In this document: piece by piece, positions 1-11,216 of the stretch
How positions within the stretch are numbered: position 1 is the stretch's first letter
How the letters are laid out: the number at the start of each line of letters is the position of its first letter
From: 13-2-20CM-66-19 sp963824395
Lineage (GTDB): Bacteria; Pseudomonadota; Gammaproteobacteria; Steroidobacterales; Steroidobacteraceae
Length of the DNA: 64,000 nt
Reading direction: 5' to 3'
Assembly: GCA_963824395.1 (NCBI GenBank)
Contig: CAWGPF010000001.1
Span: 2,356,001 to 2,420,000, forward strand
Translations under genes and position numbers: made by a program
Notes under the pieces: generated by a model
Told to the model about the DNA's origin: nothing
The model's input: only the letters and a program-made list of their open reading frames with translations
The model's database searches: none

Positions 1-1134
1 GGAGCTGCGCAGCTGCGTGAGGTCGCGCGGCCGCGCCGAGCGCAGCGCCACGCGCGCGAGGATGCGCTCGACGTCACCGATATCCTTCAGCTGCGCGCGC
101 AGTGCCTGGAAGTGGCGCTGGTCGATCAGCGCGGCGAGCCCCTGATAGCGCGCGCGCAGCGTACCCTGGTCGGTCAGCGGGCGGTTCAGCCAGCGCCGCA
201 GCTGCCGTGAACCCATCGCCGTGGCGCAGCTGTCGATGACCGCGAGCAGCGTTGCCCCCTCGTGCCCGGTGAGACTGGCATCCAGTTCCAGGTTGCGGCG
301 GCTGGCGGCGTCGAGGATCAGCGCGTCGCCGCGTTCCTCGACGTTCAGCGCGCGGATGTGCGGGAGCGCGGACTTCTGGGTGTCGCGCACGTACTGCAGC
401 AGCGCGCCGGCGGCGCGGATAGCGAGCGGCAGCTCGTCGGCGCCGAAGCCCTTCAGGTCGAGCGTCCCCAGCTGATCGGTGAGGAGACGCGCGGCGCTCG
501 CAAACTCGAAATGCCACGGTGCGCGCAGCCGCAGCGTCGTCCCCGCTCGTTCCGGCGCGCCCTGCTCGGAGCCTTCGGCGACGATGAGTTCGGCGGGCTT
601 GAGGCGCTCGAGTTCGCCGCTGAGGGCGCTGCCTCCCTCGCCTTCGAGCACCGTGAAGCGCCCGGCCGCAAGGTCGAGCCATGCGAGCCCGAAACGCTGA
701 GCGTCGCGGGCGAGCGCCGCCACCAGGGTGTCCTGACGCTCCTGGAGGAGCGCCGCGTCGGTGACCGTGCCCGGGGTGACGATGCGCACCACCTGGCGCT
801 CGATCGGCCCCTTGCTGCCGGGGACCTCCGCCAGCTGCTCGCAGATCGCCACGCTCTCGCCGCGGCGCACGAGCTTGGCGAGGTAGCTGTCCACGGCATG
901 GAAGGGCACCCCCGCCATCGGGATCGGCTCCCCGGCCGATTGGCCGCGCGCGGTGAGCGTGATGTCCAGAAGGACGGCGGCGCGGCGCGCGTCCTCGTAG
1001 AAGAGCTCGTAGAAGTCCCCCATGCGGTAGAACAGCAGGGTGTCCGGATGCTCGCCCTTGATGCGCAGGTACTGCTGCATCATGGGCGTGTGCTGGGGCG
1101 TATTCTTTGGATCGTGGGTGGGGATCTGAATCAT
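1..1134 (-). CDS. mutS: DNA mismatch repair protein MutS (N-terminal part, runs off window)
   Basis: Mismatch-recognition ATPase of methyl-directed repair. Reading the minus strand from the ATG at 1134 gives 378 codons open to the window edge. The protein starts MIQIPTHDPKNTPQHTPMMQ and carries the domain I hallmark MGDFYELF near residues 37-44, in which the Phe-x-Glu pair inserts at the mismatch. The connector and first part of the core follow; the C-terminal ATPase and dimerisation regions lie outside the window. An in-frame TAG lies just upstream of the ATG, which fixes the start, although the AGAGG before it abuts the ATG more closely than usual. It is the first gene of the mutS-recA-alaS neighbourhood typical of gammaproteobacteria. 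Confidence 0.97.
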   Translation of the reverse strand, partial: MIQIPTHDPKNTPQHTPMMQQYLRIKGEHPDTLLFYRMGDFYELFYEDARRAAVLLDITLTARGQSAGEPIPMAGVPFHAVDSYLAKLVRRGESVAICEQLAEVPGSKGPIERQVVRIVTPGTVTDAALLQERQDTLVAALARDAQRFGLAWLDLAAGRFTVLEGEGGSALSGELERLKPAELIVAEGSEQGAPERAGTTLRLRAPWHFEFASAARLLTDQLGTLDLKGFGADELPLAIRAAGALLQYVRDTQKSALPHIRALNVEERGDALILDAASRRNLELDASLTGHEGATLLAVIDSCATAMGSRQLRRWLNRPLTDQGTLRARYQGLAALIDQRHFQALRAQLKDIGDVERILARVALRSARPRDLTQLRSS

Positions 1135-1203
1135 CCTCTAATTTCTCGGCGATGCCGGGGCATCCTTGCGCGCGCATGCCGGCCGAATTTTCATATTGGA
1201 CCG

Positions 1204-1581
1204 CTATAGCAGTTCTATCGCGCCTCCATAGGCTGCGAGCACTGCGTCGGCGGTGACGAGCCGTAAGGGTTCCAAGAAGGCTTGAGTCAGCAAGAGGCGG
1301 TCGAACGGATCGCTGTGATGCAGCGGCAGCTTGGCTACCGCCGCCGCATGCTGGGCGGTCACCGGGAGCTCGTGAAAACCGCTGCTGTCGATCGCATCAA
1401 CGAGAAAGGCCGCATCGCCCTCGAGCTTCCCCAGGCGTGCCTTGATAGCGATTTCCCAGATGGAAGCCGCGGACACATAAACGGCGTCAGCGCGCGAGAG
1501 GAGGTCGCGCGTGCTCGACTTCAAGCGCCGGTTTGCTGTGATAGCCCACAGGAAAACGTGGGTATCCAGGAGCAGCCGCAT
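1204..1581 (-). CDS. PIN-domain toxin, VapC family
   Basis: Predicted 125-residue PIN-domain ribonuclease, the toxin half of a type II toxin-antitoxin pair. The acidic metal-binding residues expected of PIN domains are visible: D6 in LLDTHVFLW, E43 in SIWEIAIK, D91/D94 in HHSDPFDRLL and D112 near the C-terminus. The SDPFDRLL form is common in the PIN subgroup paired with Phd-like antitoxins. The ATG at 1581 overlaps the antitoxin stop by one base; a GTG one codon earlier (1584) is also possible. Target RNA is unknown. VapC-family enzymes usually cleave tRNA or rRNA, but nothing in the sequence shows which. Confidence 0.9.
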   Translation of the reverse strand: MRLLLDTHVFLWAITANRRLKSSTRDLLSRADAVYVSAASIWEIAIKARLGKLEGDAAFLVDAIDSSGFHELPVTAQHAAAVAKLPLHHSDPFDRLLLTQAFLEPLRLVTADAVLAAYGGAIELL

Positions 1582-1817
1582 CACGGCCCCTCAAACTGTC
1601 TCAGAACCTCGACCGGCAGGGGCGCGTCGAAGTCCGCCGCGACCTTGATTTTGCCCTTCAGAACGCCGAACTTCAGCTTGCGCTTGGACGAGCCTAGCCG
1701 AGTCAGTCGGGCCACAGGCTTGCCGCCGCGCGCAATTACCACGTCATTTCCCGCCGCGGCCTCCTCGATGAGCTTGGAAAGCTGAGTCTTCGCATCGTAA
1801 ATGTTAACGACGGTCAT
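1581..1817 (-). CDS. Phd/YefM-type antitoxin of the VapC-like pair
   Basis: A 78-residue antitoxin whose N-terminus, MTVVNIYDAKTQLSKLIEEA, is the classic Phd/YefM DNA-binding fold, with the GNDVVIARGGKPVARL strand pattern following. The C-terminal 30 residues, rich in Lys and Pro, would be the disordered toxin-binding tail. It lies directly before the PIN toxin with overlapping stop and start, so the two are cotranslated. A strong GAGGAG Shine-Dalgarno precedes the ATG. By family analogy it neutralises the toxin and, with it, represses this promoter. Tandem TAGTC repeats just upstream are candidate operator DNA. Confidence 0.9.
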   Translation of the reverse strand: MTVVNIYDAKTQLSKLIEEAAAGNDVVIARGGKPVARLTRLGSSKRKLKFGVLKGKIKVAADFDAPLPVEVLRQFEGP

Positions 1818-1842
1818 CAGACGCTCCTCTTGGTGAGGCGGT

Positions 1843-1857
1843 TAGTCTAGTCTAGTC
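1843..1857 (-). promoter_or_regulatory. Triple TAGTC tandem repeat upstream of the antitoxin gene
   Basis: Three perfect, head-to-tail copies of TAGTC lie 26 bp upstream of the antitoxin start (GACTA when read in the direction of transcription). This is where the core promoter and autoregulatory operator of a Phd-type operon would sit. The repeat is seen directly; its role as an operator is inference. Confidence 0.4.
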
Positions 1858-1976
1858 AGGTTAATGGATCAATGTCGGGGGCTGCCCGCGGTACTTGCGC
1901 AAATGCAAGACGCATGACCTGGCCGTGCCGAAGGACCGGACGTAAGTCCGCAGCGCGCTGTGCGGTGACGGCGGCC

Positions 1977-3404
1977 TTACTCGGAATCCGCGTACCGCCT
2001 GATCAGATCCGTGAGGTAGTCACGGCCGGTGAACACGGCGCGCACGCTCAGGTGCTCATTCTGGCCATGGACCCCATTGCCGTCGGGGTTGCTCCAGAAT
2101 CCGGGGGCGCCGTAGACCGGGATGCCGATGGCCTCGAGGTAGACCCCGTCGGTGGCGCCGGTCGACATGGACGGTATCAGTGGCACCCCGGGAAAGTATT
2201 TGGCGGCCAGCTGCTGCGCCGGGCCGAGGATCTTCGGGTCAAGCGGCGGAGGTACCGCCATCGGAGAGCTCGGTGGCACGACCGTCACGCTCACGCCGGG
2301 GTCGCCGATCGCCGCCGCCAGGGCGCTGCGCGTGCCCTCGATCGTCTCGCCGGGGAAGATGCGGCAGTTGACGTTGGCCGCCGCGCGCTGCGGCAGGGCA
2401 TTGTTGGCGTGGCCGCCTTCCAGCAGGGTCGCGACGCAGGTGGTGCGCAGCATGCTGTGATACCTGCGGTCCTTGGAGACGAGGGCCTCGGCCGCCGTGT
2501 CAGCCGGGTTCTGCGACAGCGCCACCATCGCGCGCCCGGTCTCATCCCCGCGCGCGGCCCCCGCCTTGGCAAAATAAGCCCGTGTGGTGTCGGTGAACTT
2601 CACCGGAAACTCGTAATCGCGCACCTTCGCCAGTGCATCAGCCAGCTCGTAGATCGCGTTGTCCCGGATCGGGATCGAGCTGTGGCCGCCGGCGTTGACG
2701 GTTTCGAGGCGGTAGTTCTGCATCGCCTTCTCACCGACCTGCAGCGTCTGCACCTGCAGCTTCCCGTGGCCATCCGTGCGACCCCCGCCGCCCTCATTCA
2801 AGGCAAACGCCGCCGCGATCAGCTCGGGCCGGTTCTGCGACAGCCAGCGGGCGCCGTTGAAGGCGTAGCTGGTCTCCTCCCCACAGGTCAGCGCCAGCTT
2901 GATCGTGCGCTTGGGCCGGTAGCCGCTTTGCTTGAAGCGCACCAGGGCGTCAACCCACGTGGCATCCATCGCCTTCATATCCGCGGTGCCGCGCCCATAG
3001 AAGTAGCCATCCTCCTCGACGAGGACGAATGGATCGCGGGTCCAGTCCTCGCGCCGCGCTTCCACGACGTCGAGGTGGCCGAGGAGCAGCATGGGCTTGG
3101 CGCGCTTGGAGCTGCCCGGGAGCACCGCGACCAGGCCGCCCTCCTTGGGATGCTCGGGCACCGAGAAGGGGGTCAGGTCCTGCTCGGGATAGCCGGCGGC
3201 CCTCAAGTGGGCGGCCACGCGCTCGGCTGCCAGCGTGCAGCTGCCGGCCGACAGGGTCGTGTTGGTCTCGATGAGCTCCTTATAGAGCGCGAGGAACGCC
3301 GCCTGATCCGGGCGCAGGGGCAGCGTGAGCGGCGCCTCCTGGGCGATCGCCTGGGTGAGCAGTGCCAGCGCGAGGGCCGCCCCGCCGCACAACCGCTTTC
3401 GCAT
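1977..3404 (-). CDS. Secreted M20-family zinc metallopeptidase
   Basis: Predicted exported di-zinc exopeptidase of 475 residues. A signal peptide spans about residues 1-22 (MRKRLCGGAALALALL, cleaved near AIAQ-E). M20 metal ligands and catalytic residues are in order: H110 in LLLGHLDVV, D142 in GRGTADMK, E176-E177 in CGEET, and a C-terminal His in GVHGQNEH. The GGHSS motif begins the lid/dimerisation domain. The start chosen, ATG at 3404, has GGAAG upstream; an earlier ATG at 3437 would put a charged extension before the signal peptide. It is a close paralogue of the gene at 38660-40084. Substrate is probably a di- or oligopeptide or acylated amino acid in the periplasm. Confidence 0.9.
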   Translation of the reverse strand: MRKRLCGGAALALALLTQAIAQEAPLTLPLRPDQAAFLALYKELIETNTTLSAGSCTLAAERVAAHLRAAGYPEQDLTPFSVPEHPKEGGLVAVLPGSSKRAKPMLLLGHLDVVEARREDWTRDPFVLVEEDGYFYGRGTADMKAMDATWVDALVRFKQSGYRPKRTIKLALTCGEETSYAFNGARWLSQNRPELIAAAFALNEGGGGRTDGHGKLQVQTLQVGEKAMQNYRLETVNAGGHSSIPIRDNAIYELADALAKVRDYEFPVKFTDTTRAYFAKAGAARGDETGRAMVALSQNPADTAAEALVSKDRRYHSMLRTTCVATLLEGGHANNALPQRAAANVNCRIFPGETIEGTRSALAAAIGDPGVSVTVVPPSSPMAVPPPLDPKILGPAQQLAAKYFPGVPLIPSMSTGATDGVYLEAIGIPVYGAPGFWSNPDGNGVHGQNEHLSVRAVFTGRDYLTDLIRRYADSE

Positions 3405-3562
3405 CACTCTTCCCATCCGTCGCTGAAGGATCCGCACAGCTTAGCGCGTGGGTCCGGGTCATCCAAAGCCCCCGTGCGTGGCCGGCCTGCGAATTCCGCG
3501 CAAACCGGCCGCCGCCAGGCGCAGGATGCCGATTGCCCGCCCCTGCGGTAGCCTCTGCCTCC

Positions 3563-4102
3563 ATGGTCAGCGACCCGGAACTCTACGAACTCTCCGCCCG
3601 GGTCGCCCACAAGCTGCGCGCCGCCGAGCGGCGCATCGTGACCGCCGAATCCTGCACCGGCGGCTGGGTGGCCAAGGCTCTCACCGATATTCCCGGCAGC
3701 TCGCAGTGGTTCGAGTGTGGCTACGTCACCTACAGCAATGCCGCCAAGATGCGCGATCTTGGGGTCGCGGGCGCCACGCTCGAGCGCTTCGGCGCGGTCA
3801 GTGAGCAGGTGGTGCGCGAGATGGCCGAAGGGGCCCTGCGCCTGGCACACGCAAGCGTAGCGCTCGCCGTCAGCGGCATCGCAGGTCCGGACGGGGGCAC
3901 GCCCGAGAAGCCCGTGGGCACGGTGTGGTTCTGTGCCGCGGCCCGCCAGGGGCAGGCGACCGACATCATCGCCGAGGAGAAGCTCTTCGGCGGCGACCGT
4001 GCCTTCGTGCGCAGCCGCTCGGTACAGCATGCGCTGCGGCTGATCCTGCGCCTGGACCTCCCGGTGCGCCTGGAAGCGACGCCGCCGACCGGCGCGCGGT
4101 GA
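3563..4102 (+). CDS. pncC: Nicotinamide-nucleotide amidohydrolase, CinA C-terminal family
   Basis: A stand-alone CinA C-terminal domain (179 residues) that in characterised homologues deamidates NMN to nicotinic acid mononucleotide in the pyridine nucleotide cycle. Active-site signatures are intact: AESCTGG with the catalytic Ser near residue 30, YSNAAK with Tyr57 and Lys62, and SGIAGPDGGTPEKPVGTVW. The N-terminal MocF-like domain of full CinA is absent, as in E. coli PncC. The stop overlaps the GTG start of thpR, and the gene sits just upstream of recA, the usual gammaproteobacterial position. The reading frame stays open upstream, but the family alignment supports the ATG at 3563. Confidence 0.94.
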   Translation: MVSDPELYELSARVAHKLRAAERRIVTAESCTGGWVAKALTDIPGSSQWFECGYVTYSNAAKMRDLGVAGATLERFGAVSEQVVREMAEGALRLAHASVALAVSGIAGPDGGTPEKPVGTVWFCAAARQGQATDIIAEEKLFGGDRAFVRSRSVQHALRLILRLDLPVRLEATPPTGAR

Positions 4103-4671
4103 GCCCCGGGCCGCCTGCGGCCGCACGGCGCCTGTTCGTCGCTCTGTGGCCGACGGCGCCCGAGCGCGCAAGCCTGCTCGAGGCCCTCGCCACCGTGGCG
4201 CTGGGCGCCGGGCGCCCGGTGCCCGCGGCGAACCTGCACGTGACGCTTGCCTTCCTCGGCGCGGTCCCCGAGGCGCGCACCGCCGCGCTTGCCGCCCTGG
4301 CCGGGGAGCTCGCCGCGCTCAGCAGCGCCTCCCTGCCGCTGTGCTTCACTCACCTTGAGTACTGGCCGCGGCCGCAGATCCTCGCAGCGCTGACGGACTC
4401 GGTGCCCGCCGCGGCCGTGCAGCTGGCGGAAAATCTCAAGCGCACCAGCACAGCCGCCGGTTTCCTTCCGGATCTCAAGCCCTTCCGCGCACATGTCACC
4501 GTGGCGCGCCAGGTGCAGCAGTGCGCGGGCGCTATGGCACTGCCGCCCGTGACCTGGCGCTGCGCAACCCTCGCGCTCATCGAGAGCCGCAGCAGCGCGG
4601 CGGGCCCGCTATACAGTGTCCTCGAATCCTGGGCACTGGGTAAGCGCGAAAATATGCGCAGAGAGAGCTGA
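4099..4671 (+). CDS. thpR: RNA 2',3'-cyclic phosphodiesterase
   Basis: 2H-family phosphoesterase (about 190 residues) that opens 2',3'-cyclic phosphates on RNA; older names are LigT or 2'-5' RNA ligase. Both catalytic H-x-T-x motifs are present: HVTL near residues 47-50 and HVTV near 132-135. The GTG at 4099 overlaps the pncC stop codon (GTGA), implying translational coupling, and puts the conserved LFVALWP strand close to the N-terminus as in the family. An in-frame ATG far upstream lies inside pncC and is rejected. It lies between pncC and recA on the same strand. Confidence 0.93.
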   Translation: MSPGPPAAARRLFVALWPTAPERASLLEALATVALGAGRPVPAANLHVTLAFLGAVPEARTAALAALAGELAALSSASLPLCFTHLEYWPRPQILAALTDSVPAAAVQLAENLKRTSTAAGFLPDLKPFRAHVTVARQVQQCAGAMALPPVTWRCATLALIESRSSAAGPLYSVLESWALGKRENMRRES

Positions 4672-4774
4672 AAGAGCGGCGCCGGCGCGCTCCGTGCGCG
4701 GTTTCTTTGTGTGATAATTGTCGCAGGAAATTTTTCTTCTTCTACCACCACACACACACCCGGGAAGCCCGCAG

Positions 4775-5806
<1,032 letters not shown>

Positions 5807-5832
5807 TCGCCCGCGCTGCGCGTGCGTCGGAT

Positions 5833-6252
5833 TTAGTTTACGGGTCGCGAACTGCCGCGCTGGATGTCGTGGGCGGCCCGCGCGGCCATATCTTCCTGCT
5901 GCTTGAGCTGGTCGACGGTGCCGCAGCTCTTCGCCGCACCCAGACGGGTGCCGAGCGTTTCTTCCCTGCGACAGAACACTTTCTGCGAGCCGTGCATCTC
6001 TGACTTGTAGCCTTCCGAAAGGAAGTGTCGTTCCAGCTGCTCCTGCGCGTCCGACGGGGCCGCCGCCGTGATCGTGGCAGCCGGCGCCGGGGTGGCCGGC
6101 GCTGCCGCGCTGCTGGGCGTATTGGGGGCCGCCGGCTGTGACTCGGCTGCCGGAGCCGGGGCACTCGCCTTGGGGGCCGCGGCCGGGTCCGCGAGGACAA
6201 TCGAGACCGCGCCAACGCCAACGCACGCCAGAACGCCAGTGAACACTCGCAT
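5833..6252 (-). CDS. Hypothetical exported Ala/Pro-rich protein
   Basis: A 139-residue protein of unknown function. The N-terminus MRVFTGVLACVGVGAVSIVLA looks like a Sec signal peptide. It is followed by a low-complexity Ala/Pro linker (about residues 22-70) and a small folded C-terminal part with two Cys, in FCRREE and KSCGTVDQL. GAGGA six bases before the second ATG (6252) favours that start over the ATG at 6258. It is transcribed toward recA and separates recA from recX. Its promoter would lie in the divergent gap shared with recX, which contains the inverted repeat GAACCC/GGGTTC (6280-6301). No family recognised. Confidence 0.7.
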   Translation of the reverse strand: MRVFTGVLACVGVGAVSIVLADPAAAPKASAPAPAAESQPAAPNTPSSAAAPATPAPAATITAAAPSDAQEQLERHFLSEGYKSEMHGSQKVFCRREETLGTRLGAAKSCGTVDQLKQQEDMAARAAHDIQRGSSRPVN

Positions 6253-6384
6253 GATCATTCCTCGCTGATTGTTTTGACTGAACCCGATCGGGACAGGGTT
6301 CGAACTATACTGTAAGGAAATGTCGCGGTGCACCCACAGTTCACGTTCCGGCCCGGGCAGGCTGGGTAAACCCACGGTAAGCGG

Positions 6385-6897
6385 ATGACTCTGCGCCGCC
6401 TGCGAGCCCGATCCCGCCCGAAACCGGACCCCGAAAGCCCCGAACTGCGCGACCCGCAGGGCGCGCGGCTCGTGGCGCTGCGGTTGCTTACGGGGCGCGA
6501 TTTTGCATCCGCGGACCTGCGGGCGCGTCTGGAGGCGCGCGGGTTCGCCGCGCAGGCGGTGCGCACGGTACTCGAAGAACTGACCGACAGCGGCGTCCTC
6601 AACGAGTCCCGCTTCGCCGAGAACTATGTCAGCTGGCACGCGGGGCGCGGCCAGGGGCCCTTGCGGATCGAAGCGGATCTGCGCCGCCTCGGGATCCCCG
6701 AGCCGCTGATCGAGGCCGCCCTTGCCGCAGGACCTGACTGGGCGGGCCTCGCCGGGCGGGTCTGTCGGGGAAAGTTCGGCGCGCAGGTGCCCGCAAGCTG
6801 GCGCGAGAAGGCCCGGCAGATGCGCTTTTTGCAGTATCGTGGCTTTTCAGCGGATCATATCCGCGCGGCCACCGGCGCCGATCCCGACACGGACTGA
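6385..6897 (+). CDS. recX: Regulatory protein RecX
   Basis: Inhibitor of RecA filament extension and ATPase; 170 residues, at the upper end of the usual length. The three-helix RecX repeats are visible: DLRARLEARGFAAQAVRTVLEEL, ESRFAENYVSWHAGRGQGP with the conserved R-F-A and G-x-x-x-I pattern, and a C-terminal MRFLQYRGFSADHI. Unlike the common recA-recX operon, an opposite-strand gene lies between the two, so recX probably has its own promoter. The stop lies 22 bp before the alaS ATG. Confidence 0.93.
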   Translation: MTLRRLRARSRPKPDPESPELRDPQGARLVALRLLTGRDFASADLRARLEARGFAAQAVRTVLEELTDSGVLNESRFAENYVSWHAGRGQGPLRIEADLRRLGIPEPLIEAALAAGPDWAGLAGRVCRGKFGAQVPASWREKARQMRFLQYRGFSADHIRAATGADPDTD

Positions 6898-6919
6898 GAC
6901 CTTGAGCAAACCGTCTTAC

Positions 6920-9526
<2,607 letters not shown>

Positions 9527-9542
9527 GGCGCGGTAAAGCGCT

Positions 9543-9571
9543 TTGCCGCCCGTGGGCCCGTTCAGTATCAT
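9543..9571 (+). promoter_or_regulatory. Candidate promoter of tRNA-Ser
   Basis: TTGCCG, a 17-bp spacer and TATCAT lie between alaS and the tRNA. A GC-rich stretch follows where the discriminator would be, as is usual for stable-RNA promoters under stringent control. The match is seen in the sequence; activity is inferred. Confidence 0.5.
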
Positions 9572-9647
9572 GGCCGCCCCGTTTGCCGGGCTCACCCGGC
9601 GAGGCGCTGCGATAAGCGACTGAAAAAGCTGCGTTTCCCAGGATAAC

Positions 9648-9738
9648 GGAGAGATGGCCGAGTGGTCGAAGGCGCACCCCTGCTAAGGGTGTAAGGGTCA
9701 AAAGCCCTTCGAGGGTTCGAATCCCTCTCTCTCCGCCA
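9648..9738 (+). tRNA. tRNA-Ser(GCU)
   Basis: 91-nt type II tRNA. The acceptor stem GGAGAGA pairs with TCTCTCC, the discriminator is G and CCA is encoded at 9736-9738. The anticodon loop reads CTGCTAA, giving anticodon GCU for AGC/AGU serine codons. A long variable arm built around AAGGGTCAAAAGCCCTT and the T-loop GGTTCGAATCC confirm the type. Its 3' end served as the attachment site of the element downstream, and the tRNA remains intact. Confidence 0.97.
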
Positions 9739-9743
9739 ATTAC
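9721..9743 (+). repeat. Left attachment repeat (tRNA-Ser 3' end)
   Basis: The last 18 bases of tRNA-Ser and five flanking bases recur at 13066-13087 with one missing base and one substitution. Together with the integrase fragment between the copies, this marks the pair as attL/attR of an integrated element. Confidence 0.65.
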
Positions 9744-9790
9744 TTGTTCAGGCCGGTCCACGGCGCCTCACAGAGTCTCAAGAGATCGCA

Positions 9791-9816
9791 AAAAGGCCTA
9801 TAAAAATAGGCCTTTT
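9791..9816 (+). terminator. Hairpin downstream of tRNA-Ser
   Basis: Perfect 10-bp inverted repeat AAAAGGCCTA / TAGGCCTTTT around a 6-nt loop, ending in T residues, 52 bp after the tRNA. The A and T flanks make it a plausible bidirectional intrinsic terminator. Confidence 0.6.
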
Positions 9817-9873
9817 ACGTCTCAGGATGTCTCACTACGATTCTTGGCATTTCACGCAACTGTTGGTGGATTT

Positions 9874-10694
9874 GGGTTCTGGTGCATCACCCTAGAATCC
9901 GGCCCTCCTTGCCAGGAGGTGCCAAGTGCCCCGAGCCATCGCTCGCGACCCGATTTACCGTCGGCGTCACTTTTCGGCTGAAACCATTGAACTGTGCGTC
10001 CGCTGGTACAGCACGTACCGGCTAAGCTATCGCGACTTGGTCGCCATGATGGCCGAGCGGGGGATCGCCGTTTCACACACGACGATCATGCGCGGGGTGC
10101 AGCGCTTCATCCCGGAGTACGAGCAGCGATGGGCCCGGTTCTCGCGTCCGGTGAACTCCTCGTGGCGCATGGACGAGACGGCCGTGTCCGTCCGGGGCGG
10201 CAGGTACTACCTCTATCGCGCAGTCGATCGCCAGGGGAAGACCGTGGGCTCCCTGCTCTGCGACAACCGCGATATGGCAGCCGCGCAGGCCTTCTTTCGC
10301 GGAGCTGTCGACTCCCCGTGGAAGGCCGGTTGGCCGATCAGGGTCAACCTCGACGGCAACGCTGCGACCCGTCGTGCCTTGCGGCTGCTCGGCAACGAGG
10401 ACCCGCGTTGGGAGCGCGTGGTCGTGCGCGGCCGAAGGTACCTTAACAACATCGTCGAACAAGACCACCGGGCCATCAAGCGTCGCTGTGCGGCGATGCT
10501 TGGCCTCAAGACCTCCCGGACCGCCGCGATCACGCTGGCCGGTGTTGAGCTCGCCCATCGCATCCGCAAGCGGCAGTTTGCCGTTGAAGTTGGGCGTCGC
10601 GGTCGGCCTGCGTCCCTGAAACAACTCTGGGAGAGGGCGCTCGCATGAGCACGGATGCCACCGTGGCGGACCTTGCGTCGATGCACCAGGGCTC
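9874..10694 (+). mobile_element. IS6-family insertion sequence
   Basis: About 820 bp bounded by terminal inverted repeats GGGTTCTGGTGCATC (9874-9888) and, inverted, GAGCCCTGGTGCATC (10680-10694), 12 of 15 identical. The GGTTCTGGTGCA core resembles IS240-like members of the IS6 family. The size and single transposase gene fit the family. The 8-bp target duplication expected of IS6 elements is not present: the flanks are GTGGATTT and ACGATCCC. So one flank has been rearranged, or the insertion came about by cointegrate resolution. The right end is fused into an integrase gene. Confidence 0.75.
9926..10648 (+). CDS. IS6-family DDE transposase
   Basis: 240-residue transposase. The RHFSAETIELCVRWY helix-turn-helix region and SYRDLVAMMAERG are typical of IS6/IS26 enzymes. 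Catalytic residues are D83 in WRMDET, D143 in NLDGNAA and E178 in NNIVEQDH, the DD(34)E spacing of the family. The GTG start at 9926 is preceded by AGGAGG at 7-base spacing. The gene appears intact, so the element may still be active. The stop overlaps the start of the fused integrase frame by four bases. Confidence 0.92.
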   Translation: MPRAIARDPIYRRRHFSAETIELCVRWYSTYRLSYRDLVAMMAERGIAVSHTTIMRGVQRFIPEYEQRWARFSRPVNSSWRMDETAVSVRGGRYYLYRAVDRQGKTVGSLLCDNRDMAAAQAFFRGAVDSPWKAGWPIRVNLDGNAATRRALRLLGNEDPRWERVVVRGRRYLNNIVEQDHRAIKRRCAAMLGLKTSRTAAITLAGVELAHRIRKRQFAVEVGRRGRPASLKQLWERALA

Positions 10695-10986
10695 ACGATC
10701 CCGAACGCTGACGGAAGCGGCGATTCAGGATGTGCAGGCGCTGCGCCGGCCCTGGAAGATCTCCGACCGCGGCGGCCTATATCTCCTGATCGCCCCGACC
10801 GGGGGCCGCTACTGGAGATACAACTACCGGTTCGCCGGCAAGCAAAAGACGGTGGCGCTCGGGATCTATCCGGACATTCCGCTGGAGAAGGCGCGGGAGC
10901 GGCATCGCCGGGCGCGCACCCTGCTAGCGGATGGCGTCGATCCATCCACGAAACGACGGACTTTGCGAACTCGTCAAGCGCGCTGA
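10645..10986 (+). pseudogene. Truncated tyrosine integrase (N-terminal arm-binding domain only)
   Basis: Residues from about 19 onward (RTLTEAAIQDVQALRRPWKI, then SDRGGLYLLIAPTGGRYWRY) match the DUF4102-type arm-binding domain of P4-like tyrosine integrases, through the LGIYPDIPLEKARERHRRAR segment. The frame then ends after KRRTLRTRQAR. The core-binding and catalytic domains with the R-H-R-Y residues are gone. The first ~16 residues derive from the right end of the IS element, so the native start was also lost. Its place next to tRNA-Ser fits an integrase of an element inserted in that tRNA. Non-functional as a recombinase. Confidence 0.8.
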
Positions 10987-11139
10987 CGCTCATTGCCGGT
11001 TCAAGAGCCAGAGCCGTAGGGATTGAACTGCGACGGCTCTCAGGTCCCACTACGTGTGCAGAAGGCGAGCCGCTCGATGCGGCGGCCGTTTGCCCTGTGT
11101 CGCACGGCGGGCCCAGGGGCGGCCATGTGGCTGTTTTAT

Positions 11140-11176
11140 CTAAATAGGGTAACAACTAGCGTATTACCCTATTTAG
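11140..11176 (+). promoter_or_regulatory. Palindromic operator upstream of fic
   Basis: Perfect 13-bp inverted repeat CTAAATAGGGTAA / TTACCCTATTTAG with an 11-bp spacer, in an AT-rich patch just before the Fic gene. A third TTACCCT lies at 11185-11191. The size and symmetry suit a dimeric repressor, possibly the winged-helix C-terminus of the Fic protein itself. Confidence 0.65.
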
Positions 11177-11216
11177 GAGATATGATTACCCTCTTTCCTG
11201 AGCCTTGGGGGTCCGC

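Noticed and set aside
74..1177. 367-codon minus-strand frame at the left edge
   Set aside because: Wrong frame of mutS; the true MutS frame starts at 1134 and stays open to position 1.
4745..4760. CA dinucleotide repeat in the recA leader as a phase-variation tract
   Set aside because: Only about five CA units, outside coding sequence; too short to argue for slippage control.
9530..9549. GCGGTAAAGC/GCTTTGCCGC dyad after alaS as a terminator
   Set aside because: No loop and no T tract, and its right half overlaps the -35 of the likely tRNA promoter.
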